This document shows, one piece after another, positions 39,932-46,066 of a stretch of 46,066 bases of DNA. The stretch is from Mayfieldus profundus. GTDB taxonomy: Bacteria; Actinomycetota; Thermoleophilia; Solirubrobacterales; 70-9. Position 1 is the first letter of the stretch. The number at the start of each line of letters is the position of its first letter. A program made the translations under genes and the position numbers. Where the stretch lies: contig JBBPIM010000014.1 of NCBI GenBank assembly GCA_038040325.1, positions 1-46,066 of the forward strand, in the 5' to 3' direction. Under the pieces are notes generated by a model that saw only the letters and a list, made by a program, of their open reading frames with translations, was not told the DNA's origin and did not search any database.

Positions 39932-41617
39932 ATGACCCGGGTCTCGGAACTGTTCTGGCCGACCGTTAAGGAGCCTCCGGCCGACGCCGAGGCAACATCG
40001 CACAAGCTGATGGTGCGTGCGGGCCTGATCCGCCAGCTCGCCGCCGGGCTCTGGACCTTCCTGCCCGCCGGCTGGCGCTCGCACCGGAAAGTCGAACGCA
40101 TCATCCGCGAGGAGCTGGACGCGATCGGAGCTCAGGAGATGCTGATGCCGGTCCTTCAACCGGCCGAGATCTGGAAGCGGACCGGGCGTTACGAGATCGA
40201 AGAGCTACTGAAGCTGGAGGACCGCAAGGGCTCGGAGCTGGTCCTCGCGATGACCCACGAGGAGAACCTCACGTACCACGTCGCTCGAGAGGTGCGCTCC
40301 TACCGAGAGCTTCCGCTGATCCTCTATCACCTGCAGACCAAGGAGCGCGACGAGCCCCGCCCAAGGGCCGGAGTCCTGCGCACGCGCGAGTTCCTGATGA
40401 AGGACTCCTACAGCTTCGACCGCGACATCGAGGGGTTGGAGCGCAGCTACGCCAAGCACATCGAGGCCTACGACCGGATCTTCGACCGCTGCGGGCTGCG
40501 CTGGCACCGGGTCGAGTCCGACGTGGGGATGATGGGGGGGCTGGGCGCCCACGACTACATGGCGCCCTGCGCGGCGGGGGAGAACGAGGTGGCGCTCGCG
40601 CCCGGCTATGCGGCCGACGTCGACGTGGCGGTGGCCGACGCGCAGCCGGTGGAGCTTCCACCGGCGTCGGACCAGCCGCAGGAGGTCGACACCCCGGGCC
40701 TGACGACCGTGGAGGACGTGTCCGGCGCGCTCGGTGTGCCGCCCGGCGCACTGCTGAAGGCGATGCCCGTGGTGGTCGAGGGCCGCGGCATGGTGCTGGC
40801 GCTGGTCCGCGGGGACCATCGCCTCAACGAGCTGAAGCTGCGCAGTGGCCTGGGCGCCGACTTCCGGCCCGCCCACCCCGAGGAGATCTCTTCCGAGCTG
40901 GGCCCGGCGGGCTTCGTGGGCCCGGTCGGCACCGAGCTGCCGGTGATCAAGGACGCCGCGATCCAGGGCGAGGGCTATGTCTGCGGCGAAAACCGGGCCG
41001 ATGCCCATCTGACAGGCGTCGCCCCAGGCCGCGACTTTGGCTTCGAGGAGATGGACATCCGCTCGGTCGAAGCCGGCGACCTCGCCCCCGGAGGGCATCC
41101 GATCGAGATCGAGCGGGCGATCGAGGTGGCGGGGACCTTCAAGCTGGGGACCCGCTACTCCGAGCCGCTGGGGGCCACCTACCTCGACGAGCAGGGCGCC
41201 GAGCACCCGATCGTGATGGGCAGCTACGGGATCGGGCCGGCGCGAGTGATCGCCGCCGCGATCGAGCAGGGCGCCGATGAGAAGGGGATCGTCTGGCCGC
41301 CCGCCATCGCGCCCTGGCAGATCCACCTCGTGTCGCTTGCCAAGGCCGACGAGGACGAGCGCGAGGCCGCCGACCGCATCTACGCGCAGCTTCGGGAGGC
41401 CGGCGCCGAAGTGGTCTACGACGATCGCGACGCGGGGCCCGGCGAGAAGCTGACCGACGCCGAGCTGCTCGGCTGCCCGCTGCGCCTGGTGGCCGGGCGC
41501 CGGGGCTTGGCCGAGGGTGTGATCGAGGCGCAGGCGCGGGCCAACGGCGAGGAGTCGAAGCTTCCGGTGGACGAGGCGGCGACCCGAGCGCTGGCGATCC
41601 TCGAGCAGCTGGGCTAG
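39932..41617 (+). CDS. proS: Prolyl-tRNA synthetase, bacterial type
   Basis: Charges tRNA-Pro. The 561-residue protein starts MTRVSELFWPTVKEPPADAE and has class II motifs (GLWTFLPAGWRSHRK, TREFLMKDSYSFD, SYGIGPARVIAA). An editing INS domain (about 230-390, with VVEGRGMVLALVRGDHRLNELK) removes mischarged Ala, and a short anticodon-binding domain completes the protein. This is the bacterial ProS layout, not the archaeal/eukaryotic one. pgsA follows 8 nt downstream. Confidence 0.96.
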   Translation: MTRVSELFWPTVKEPPADAEATSHKLMVRAGLIRQLAAGLWTFLPAGWRSHRKVERIIREELDAIGAQEMLMPVLQPAEIWKRTGRYEIEELLKLEDRKGSELVLAMTHEENLTYHVAREVRSYRELPLILYHLQTKERDEPRPRAGVLRTREFLMKDSYSFDRDIEGLERSYAKHIEAYDRIFDRCGLRWHRVESDVGMMGGLGAHDYMAPCAAGENEVALAPGYAADVDVAVADAQPVELPPASDQPQEVDTPGLTTVEDVSGALGVPPGALLKAMPVVVEGRGMVLALVRGDHRLNELKLRSGLGADFRPAHPEEISSELGPAGFVGPVGTELPVIKDAAIQGEGYVCGENRADAHLTGVAPGRDFGFEEMDIRSVEAGDLAPGGHPIEIERAIEVAGTFKLGTRYSEPLGATYLDEQGAEHPIVMGSYGIGPARVIAAAIEQGADEKGIVWPPAIAPWQIHLVSLAKADEDEREAADRIYAQLREAGAEVVYDDRDAGPGEKLTDAELLGCPLRLVAGRRGLAEGVIEAQARANGEESKLPVDEAATRALAILEQLG

Positions 41618-41625
41618 GCGGCGCG

Positions 41626-42273
41626 ATGCCTGAGCAGGGCGAACCCGGGGCACCCTTCGGACGCGGCCGGGTACGCAAGCTGTTTGGGCTGGACCGGACC
41701 GGCCCGCGCCCGCTGCCGAGCCGGGCCGGCGAGCCGCTGCGCCCGTTCACGATCCCCAACCTGGTCGGCTACCTGCGCCTGGCCGCGATCCCGGTCTTCC
41801 TCTACATCGCGTTCGAGTCCGACGAAGGTCGCAGCGCCGCCGCAGCCGCGATCTTCTGGCTGATCGCCGTGGGCGACTACGTGGACGGCTTCCTGGCAAG
41901 GGCGACCGGGCAGTACAGCCGTATGGGGGCGCTGCTGGACCCGGTCGTCGACCGACTCACGATCCTCGCCGGCACCGCGGTCTGCTGGCATTTCCACCTG
42001 CTGCCGCGCTGGGCGCTCGCCGTGCTGGCGGCGCGCGAGCTGGTCACCCTCGCCCTCGCCCAGATCGCCGTGCGGCGCGGCGTCGAGCTGGAGGTCAATT
42101 GGCTCGGGCGCGTGGCTGTGTGGCCGATCATGGCCGCGATCTTCTTCGCGATGATCTCGCAGAGCTGGGTCTGGGACGCGATGTTGATCGGCGGACTGGC
42201 GATCTCGTGGCTGGCGACGCTGCTGTACGTGCGAATCGGCCTGCAGGCGCCCCACGAGCCGGCGCCGCGCTGA
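41626..42273 (+). CDS. pgsA: CDP-alcohol phosphatidyltransferase (PgsA-like)
   Basis: Transfers a phosphatidyl group from CDP-diacylglycerol to an alcohol, most probably glycerol 3-phosphate for phosphatidylglycerol or cardiolipin. The 215-residue protein has a polar N-terminus, an amphipathic FTIPNLVGYLRL start of the catalytic part, about five further hydrophobic helices, and the full signature D-x2-DG-x2-AR-x8-G-x3-D-x3-D (GDYVDGFLARATGQYSRMG, then ALLDPVVD). The exact alcohol cannot be read. It lies directly before the rsiG-like and garA-like genes; pgsA2 has a comparable position upstream of garA in mycobacteria. Confidence 0.9.
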   Translation: MPEQGEPGAPFGRGRVRKLFGLDRTGPRPLPSRAGEPLRPFTIPNLVGYLRLAAIPVFLYIAFESDEGRSAAAAAIFWLIAVGDYVDGFLARATGQYSRMGALLDPVVDRLTILAGTAVCWHFHLLPRWALAVLAARELVTLALAQIAVRRGVELEVNWLGRVAVWPIMAAIFFAMISQSWVWDAMLIGGLAISWLATLLYVRIGLQAPHEPAPR

Positions 42274-42337
42274 GCCGGCGGGCGTCGTTGGGGCGACGCA
42301 AGTCGCCGCCCATATCGACGGAACCTTCAATCTTTAG

Positions 42338-42365
42338 TTGAACCTTGGCCGCTGGCGCATATACT
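42338..42365 (+). promoter_or_regulatory. Complete sigma-A-like promoter of the rsiG-like gene
   Basis: TTGAAC (42338-42343), a 16-nt spacer and TATACT (42360-42365) form the best -35/-10 pair in the window. The ATG at 42374 lies 8 nt after the -10, so transcription should start at or within a base or two of the start codon. Confidence 0.7.
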
Positions 42366-42373
42366 CGGCAGCA

Positions 42374-42643
42374 ATGGAGGGCACGTTTCCCGATCTCGGC
42401 TCCCTCAACGATCGCGAGCTGAAGGACCTGATCGAAAAGCTGACCGAGGAGGAGCAGGAGATCTCCTATCGCCGTCGCGTGTTGCACGGCAAGATCGACA
42501 TCCTCCGCGCCGAGCTCGTCAACCGGCTTCGCCAGAAGCGCGAGCGCGGCGACTCGCTGATCTCGGGCGACGACGTCCGCCAGCTCACGGAGATCCTCGC
42601 CGGCAAGACCCGCAGTCCTGCCGAAGAAGAGGAAACTTCCTAG
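42374..42643 (+). CDS. rsiG: RsiG-like c-di-GMP-binding anti-sigma factor, single-motif form
   Basis: An 89-residue helical protein. In helix 1 the residues E27, S31, R34, H38 and D42 have the spacing E-x3-S-x2-R-x3-H-x3-D, followed by IDILRAELVNRL. In Streptomyces, RsiG is a c-di-GMP-dependent anti-sigma factor for WhiG and carries the signature E-x3-S-x2-R-x3-Q-x3-D twice. Deep-branching actinobacteria are known to have short RsiG proteins with a single copy that dimerise. Here there is one copy, with His in the Gln position. No sigma factor is in the window. The start ATG at 42374 is set by TTGAAC/TATACT; an upstream in-frame ATG at 42338 lies inside the promoter. Confidence 0.75.
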   Translation: MEGTFPDLGSLNDRELKDLIEKLTEEEQEISYRRRVLHGKIDILRAELVNRLRQKRERGDSLISGDDVRQLTEILAGKTRSPAEEEETS

Positions 42644-42657
42644 AGCCAGAGGTAGCG

Positions 42658-43128
42658 ATGGCTGTCCACTGCCCCGAGTGCGGCTTTGTCAACCCGGAGG
42701 GCGCCAACTACTGCCAGAAGTGCGGTGCCTACCTGAGTCGCCCCGAGAGTGGCGACGACCCCACGACGATGACCTACACGGTCGATGAGACCGGCGAGAT
42801 GCAGCCGGTCGACATCGACGAGGTGGTGGCGAAGGCCGGCGCGGCACTGGTGATCCGCTCGGGCGGGGGAAGAGCGGGGGAGAGCTTCACGATCGAGGAG
42901 GACCGGGTGAGCATCGGCCGCAGCCCCGACGCCGGCGTTTTCCTCGACGACGTCACGGTGTCGCGCAATCACGCGCTGCTGGTGAAGCGGCGGGACGGGC
43001 TCTACATTGACGACCTCGGCTCGCTCAACGGCACCTACGTGAACCGGCGCCGGATCGAGTCCCATCGCCTCGAGGACGGAGACGAGATCCAGGTCGGCAA
43101 GTACAAGCTCAGCTACCTGGAGAAGTAG
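42658..43128 (+). CDS. GarA-like FHA-domain protein with N-terminal zinc ribbon
   Basis: The 156-residue protein begins with a zinc ribbon (C5, C8, C20, C23; CPECGF and CQKCG). A linker with a DDPTTMTYT stretch (T36-T37) follows, then an FHA domain at residues about 64-156: SIGRSPDAGVFLDD, VSRNHALLV, GSLNGTYVNR, GDEIQVGKYKLSYL. FHA domains bind phosphothreonine. In GarA/OdhI a Thr-Thr pair before the FHA domain is phosphorylated by Ser/Thr kinases, and the protein then folds back and releases its metabolic targets; the TT pair here is placed alike, which is inference. AGAGG precedes the ATG. It lies between the rsiG-like gene and merR, as garA lies next to the MerR gene Rv1828 in M. tuberculosis. 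Confidence 0.88.
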   Translation: MAVHCPECGFVNPEGANYCQKCGAYLSRPESGDDPTTMTYTVDETGEMQPVDIDEVVAKAGAALVIRSGGGRAGESFTIEEDRVSIGRSPDAGVFLDDVTVSRNHALLVKRRDGLYIDDLGSLNGTYVNRRRIESHRLEDGDEIQVGKYKLSYLEK

Positions 43129-43887
43129 ATGGCGGTCTCCAAGCAAAAGCTTGGCGAAGGAGCGGATCGGGCGCGGGCGCCGGACTCGGCGTCGCGGCCT
43201 CGCAAGGCGCTCACAATCGGCGCCGTCTGCAAGATCCTCGAGGGCGAGTTCGAGGACATCTCGATCTCGAAGATCCGTTACCTGGAGGACCAGAAGCTGC
43301 TCTCGCCCCGCCGCACGCCGGGCGGGTACCGCCTCTACAGCCAGTCCGATGTCGAGAGGCTGCGTACGATCCTGCGCCTGCAGCGCGACGAGTTCCTGCC
43401 GCTGCGGGTGATCCGCCAGGAGCTGGCGGCGGGCCGTGAGATGGACTTCGGCGGCGACCGGCCTTCGGGCGGCGCCGTGCGCAGGGCGATCCTGGTCAAC
43501 ACGTCGAGCGCACATCTCACGACCGACGAGCTGATCGAGGAGACCGGTGCGCGCGAGGAGCTGATCCGCGAGCTGGAGGAGTTCGGGGTGGTCGAGCCGG
43601 AGCGGCGCGACGGAAGGCCGGTCTACGACGAGACCGACCGCGAGATAGTCCGCACGGCGAACGAGCTCTCGCGCTTCGGCGTCGCGGCGCGCAACCTGCG
43701 GGTGTTCCGCTCCTCGGCCGATCGCGAGGCGAACCTGCTCGAGGCGCTGCTCGGCCCGTCGTTGCGCTCGCGCAACCCGCAGCGCCGCAAGGAGGCGCAG
43801 GAGAGCCTCGAGAATCTGGCCGCCACGGTCAGCCACCTCAAGCACTTGCTGCTCGTCCGCGACCTGCGCAGGCTCAGCGGCGAGTAG
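43129..43887 (+). CDS. MerR-family regulator, Rv1828-like
   Basis: The 252-residue protein has a winged-helix MerR DNA-binding domain at residues about 25-95 (LTIGAVCKILEGEF, ISKIRYLEDQKLLSPRRTPGGYRLYSQSDVERL split across two helices). A long C-terminal part follows without the Cys pattern of metal sensors. Relatives next to garA in actinobacteria regulate unknown genes. A second HTH-like segment (TTDELIEETGAREELIRELEEFG) is visible. The ATG follows the FHA stop with no gap, so the two are coupled. Confidence 0.88.
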   Translation: MAVSKQKLGEGADRARAPDSASRPRKALTIGAVCKILEGEFEDISISKIRYLEDQKLLSPRRTPGGYRLYSQSDVERLRTILRLQRDEFLPLRVIRQELAAGREMDFGGDRPSGGAVRRAILVNTSSAHLTTDELIEETGAREELIRELEEFGVVEPERRDGRPVYDETDREIVRTANELSRFGVAARNLRVFRSSADREANLLEALLGPSLRSRNPQRRKEAQESLENLAATVSHLKHLLLVRDLRRLSGE

Positions 43888-43898
43888 CCGCGCGGCCG

Positions 43899-44390
43899 TT
43901 GCCCCGCATAGCGCGCCGCCGAGAGATCGACGCCGCACCGGCGGCGGTGTGGTCGCTGGTGTCGGACCCCTACAACCTGCCGCGATGGTGGCCGCGCACG
44001 GTGCGGGTGGAGAACGTCGATCGCAAGGATGCCGGCAAGCGCAGCCAGTGGACCAAGGTTCTGGAGACCGCCGACGGGCGCGGCGTGCGGGCCGATTACC
44101 GCTGCATCAGCTCGCACGAGGGGGAGCGCTTCGTCTGGGAGCAGCAGCTGGCCGGCACGCCATTCGACCGGATCCTGCGGCGCTCGGTCATCGAGATCGA
44201 CCTGCAGCCGATCGACGGCGGCTCGAAGGTGACCCTGACCAGCCGCCAGACTCTGCGCGGGCTCTCGCGCCTCGGCTCGCCGATGATGCGCCGCGCCACC
44301 AGGCGCACCCTGGATGACGCCCTCGACGGGATCGAGCGGGCGCTGGTCGGCACCTCCGCCGAGCACGAGCCCGGTGAGAGCGAGACATGA
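43899..44390 (+). CDS. SRPBCC (START-like) family protein
   Basis: The 163-residue protein has the START/Bet v1-like polyketide-cyclase fold pattern: APAAVWSLVSDPYNLPRWWP at the N-terminus, DYRCISSHEGERFVWEQ, VTLTSRQTLRG, and a long C-terminal helix RRTLDDALDGIERAL. These proteins bind hydrophobic ligands; the ligand is unknown. The start is a TTG at 43899, chosen because the conserved region begins a few residues later and no ATG or GTG precedes it without entering merR. It overlaps the next gene by 4 nt (ATGA), suggesting a joint lipid-related task. Confidence 0.82.
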   Translation: MPRIARRREIDAAPAAVWSLVSDPYNLPRWWPRTVRVENVDRKDAGKRSQWTKVLETADGRGVRADYRCISSHEGERFVWEQQLAGTPFDRILRRSVIEIDLQPIDGGSKVTLTSRQTLRGLSRLGSPMMRRATRRTLDDALDGIERALVGTSAEHEPGESET

Positions 44391-46018
44391 GCGCCGAAGG
44401 CCTGCGGCGGGACACGAAGTGGTGGGGCTGGGGCGAGTCCGGACGCCAGCCGAAGCTCGGCGATGCGACCCTCTCGCTGCTGCGAAACGAGCTGGGCGAG
44501 CTGGAGCCGGCGGGACGGCCGGCGGCTGCCACCGAAGTGCGCCTGCCGGCGCCACAGCCCCTTCCCGCAGCGATTGCCGAGGCGGTCGGGCCGGAGAACG
44601 TCCTCGACGACGTCGAGACTCGGGTGCGCCATGCGGCCGGCAAGGGCTACGTCGACCTGGTCAAGGTTCGCTCCGGGCAGCTCGACGACGCGCCAGACGC
44701 GGTGGTCGCGCCGGCCGGCGCCGAGCAGCTGCGCGGGGTGCTTGAGGCGTGCGCACGCGAGGGAGTCGCGGTGGTCCCGTTCGGGGGCGGCACCAGCGTC
44801 GTCGGCGGCGTCGAGCCGCTGCGCGGCCCGCACGCGCGATTGATCAGCCTTGACCTGGAGAGGTTGCAGACGGTGGAGCTCGACCGCACCTCGATGACCG
44901 CGCGCCTCGGCGCCGGTCTGAGGGGTCCGGAGGCGGAGGCAAAGCTGGGCGCGCTCGGGGTCACGCTGGGGCACTTCCCGCAGTCGTTCGAGTACGCCAC
45001 GATCGGAGGCTTCGCGGCCACCCGCTCGGCCGGCCAGGCGTCCTGCGGCTACGGCCGCTTCGACGAGATGGTCACCCAGGTCCGCATGGTCTCGCCGGCC
45101 GGCGACCTGATGACCCTGGAGACTCCGCACACGGCCGCTGGGCCGTCCCTGCGCGAGCTGGTGCTCGGATCCGAAGGCGTGCTCGGCGTGATCCCCGAGG
45201 TGAGGGTGAGGGTGCGGCCGGCGCCGGAGGCGGAGCGCTACGAGGCCTGGATGGCGGAGAGCTGGGAGGCCGGAGCGGAGATCGCGCGTGCGCTCGCCCA
45301 GGATGGCGTCCTGCCCGACGTGATGCGCCTGTCCGACGAAGAGGAGACGCGGATCTCGCTGGCGCTGTCGGGACCCGGGGGGCTCGGCGCCAAGCTGTTC
45401 GACCGCTACCTCGGCCTGCGCGGCCGGCGCCGAGGCTGTCTGATGATCGTGGGAATCGAGGGGGAGGGCGAGGCGGTGAGCCGCCACCGCTCGCTGGCGG
45501 CGCGAAAGCTGCGAGCCGGGGGCGCGGCCTACCTCGGACAGGCGGCCGGGGGATCGTGGAAGCGGGGGCGCTACGAGGGGCCCTACCTGCGCGACACCCT
45601 GCTCGACGCCGGGGCGCTGATCGAGACGCTCGAGACCTCGCACACCTGGTCGCGCCTGCACGAGCTCCACGATGCCGTCGGCAGCGCCATTCACGACGCC
45701 CTGCGTGGCCAAGGCACGCCGGGGATCGTTTTCTGCCATCTCTCCCACGCCTATGCCGACGGGGCGTCGCTGTACTTCACCTTCCTCGCCCGGCGGCGGG
45801 CCGGCGAGGAGATCGAGCAGTGGCGGCTGGCAAAGACCGCCGCCTGCGAGGCGATCGTCGCCCACGGCGGGACGATCACCCACCATCACGCGGTCGGACG
45901 CGACCACGCCCCCTACATGAGGGCCGAGGTGGGAGAGCTGGGGCTCGAGGCGCTGCGCGGCGCCAAGGAGCGCCTCGACCCCGCCGGGATCCTCAATCCG
46001 GGCAAGCTGCTCGGCTAG
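44387..46018 (+). CDS. Alkyldihydroxyacetonephosphate synthase-like FAD enzyme
   Basis: The 543-residue protein belongs to the VAO/FAD-binding type 4 family. It starts with LRRDTKWWGWGESGRQP, a hallmark of alkyl-DHAP synthase (AGPS). The FAD domain has VVPFGGGTSVVGGVEPL and TIGGFAATRSAGQ. The C-terminal part has Y463 in ASLYFTF and a triple His (H499-H501) in GTITHHHAVGRDHAPY, both comparable to catalytic residues of mammalian AGPS. AGPS exchanges the acyl group of acyl-DHAP for a fatty alcohol, the step that creates ether lipids. D-lactate or glycolate dehydrogenases are alternatives, but the KWWGWG and HHH motifs favour AGPS. The start overlaps the SRPBCC stop. Confidence 0.85.
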   Translation: MSAEGLRRDTKWWGWGESGRQPKLGDATLSLLRNELGELEPAGRPAAATEVRLPAPQPLPAAIAEAVGPENVLDDVETRVRHAAGKGYVDLVKVRSGQLDDAPDAVVAPAGAEQLRGVLEACAREGVAVVPFGGGTSVVGGVEPLRGPHARLISLDLERLQTVELDRTSMTARLGAGLRGPEAEAKLGALGVTLGHFPQSFEYATIGGFAATRSAGQASCGYGRFDEMVTQVRMVSPAGDLMTLETPHTAAGPSLRELVLGSEGVLGVIPEVRVRVRPAPEAERYEAWMAESWEAGAEIARALAQDGVLPDVMRLSDEEETRISLALSGPGGLGAKLFDRYLGLRGRRRGCLMIVGIEGEGEAVSRHRSLAARKLRAGGAAYLGQAAGGSWKRGRYEGPYLRDTLLDAGALIETLETSHTWSRLHELHDAVGSAIHDALRGQGTPGIVFCHLSHAYADGASLYFTFLARRRAGEEIEQWRLAKTAACEAIVAHGGTITHHHAVGRDHAPYMRAEVGELGLEALRGAKERLDPAGILNPGKLLG

Positions 46019-46066
46019 CTGTAGTTCCTGACCACGTTGTTCATGGGGGGTGGCAGCCGTTTTACT

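Noticed and set aside
46015..46066. Possible C-terminus of a minus-strand gene ending at CTA 46015-46017
   Set aside because: Only about 16 codons (ending MNNVVRNYS) are inside the window, too little to support a gene. The shared CTAG at 46015-46018 would give both convergent genes their stops, echoing the 35150 palindrome.
1..46066. tRNA, rRNA, CRISPR, insertion sequence or prophage
   Set aside because: Reading the non-coding gaps showed no cloverleaf, no spaced direct repeats, no transposase or integrase motif and no terminal inverted repeats.

Overview
The window is a GC-rich bacterial chromosome segment (by eye near 70% G+C) made almost entirely of densely packed housekeeping genes. The gene set suggests an actinobacterium of the deep Thermoleophilia/Solirubrobacterales type. 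The evidence is: SepF; a GarA-like FHA protein beside a MerR-type regulator; a small RsiG-like c-di-GMP anti-sigma protein carrying one binding motif; HisZ with short-form HisG; and secreted proteins with Ig-like or RTX-like tails. No rRNA, tRNA, CRISPR array, insertion sequence or prophage was seen. The taxonomic assignment is inference; no marker was compared against a database.

Layout. 1-558: an HD-domain protein (minus strand, cut by the window edge), divergent from murA. 647-5539: murA and hisZ-hisG-hisD-hisB. 5558-7088: a minus-strand secreted RTX-like protein and a two-gene nucleotidyltransferase module, both lying inside the his cluster. 7085-11328: hisH-hisA, a small basic protein, a cytochrome P450 remnant, a secreted sugar-dehydrogenase-like protein, then hisF. 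11213-12670: a membrane-anchored PQQ-type propeller whose 3' end overlaps hisF antisense. 12704-18233: a CCA-adding-type nucleotidyltransferase, pgeF, yggS, sepF, proC, yggT, lspA and a pseudouridine synthase (cell division and envelope). 18558-26031: the translation/envelope string rpsB-tsf-pyrH-frr-uppS-cdsA, a SprT-like protease gene, dxr and rseP. 26110-32021: an accessory block (acyl-CoA synthetase, a QW-motif protein, a DUF899 protein, a membrane zincin, a secreted Ig-like protein). 32089-33342: ispG. 33383-39800: an ArnT-like glycosyltransferase facing three tandem secreted TIM-barrel glycosidases. 39932-46018: proS, pgsA, rsiG-like, garA-like FHA, merR, an SRPBCC protein and an alkyl-DHAP-synthase-like flavoprotein.

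How the genes work together. The his genes cover most of histidine synthesis, but hisC, hisE, hisI and a phosphatase are absent from the window. UppS, CdsA, Dxr, RseP, IspG, LspA, PgsA and MurA supply the isoprenoid, phospholipid, lipoprotein and peptidoglycan arms of envelope growth. SepF adds division. The last cluster places a c-di-GMP/anti-sigma device and a probable kinase-regulated FHA switch among membrane-lipid genes.

The most general signal I found is in the promoters. At least ten gene starts carry a TANNNT hexamer whose last base lies only 6-10 nt upstream of the start codon. This implies that many first genes of transcription units are leaderless. The same pattern decides several start codons. 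MurA has Asp in place of the fosfomycin-target Cys.
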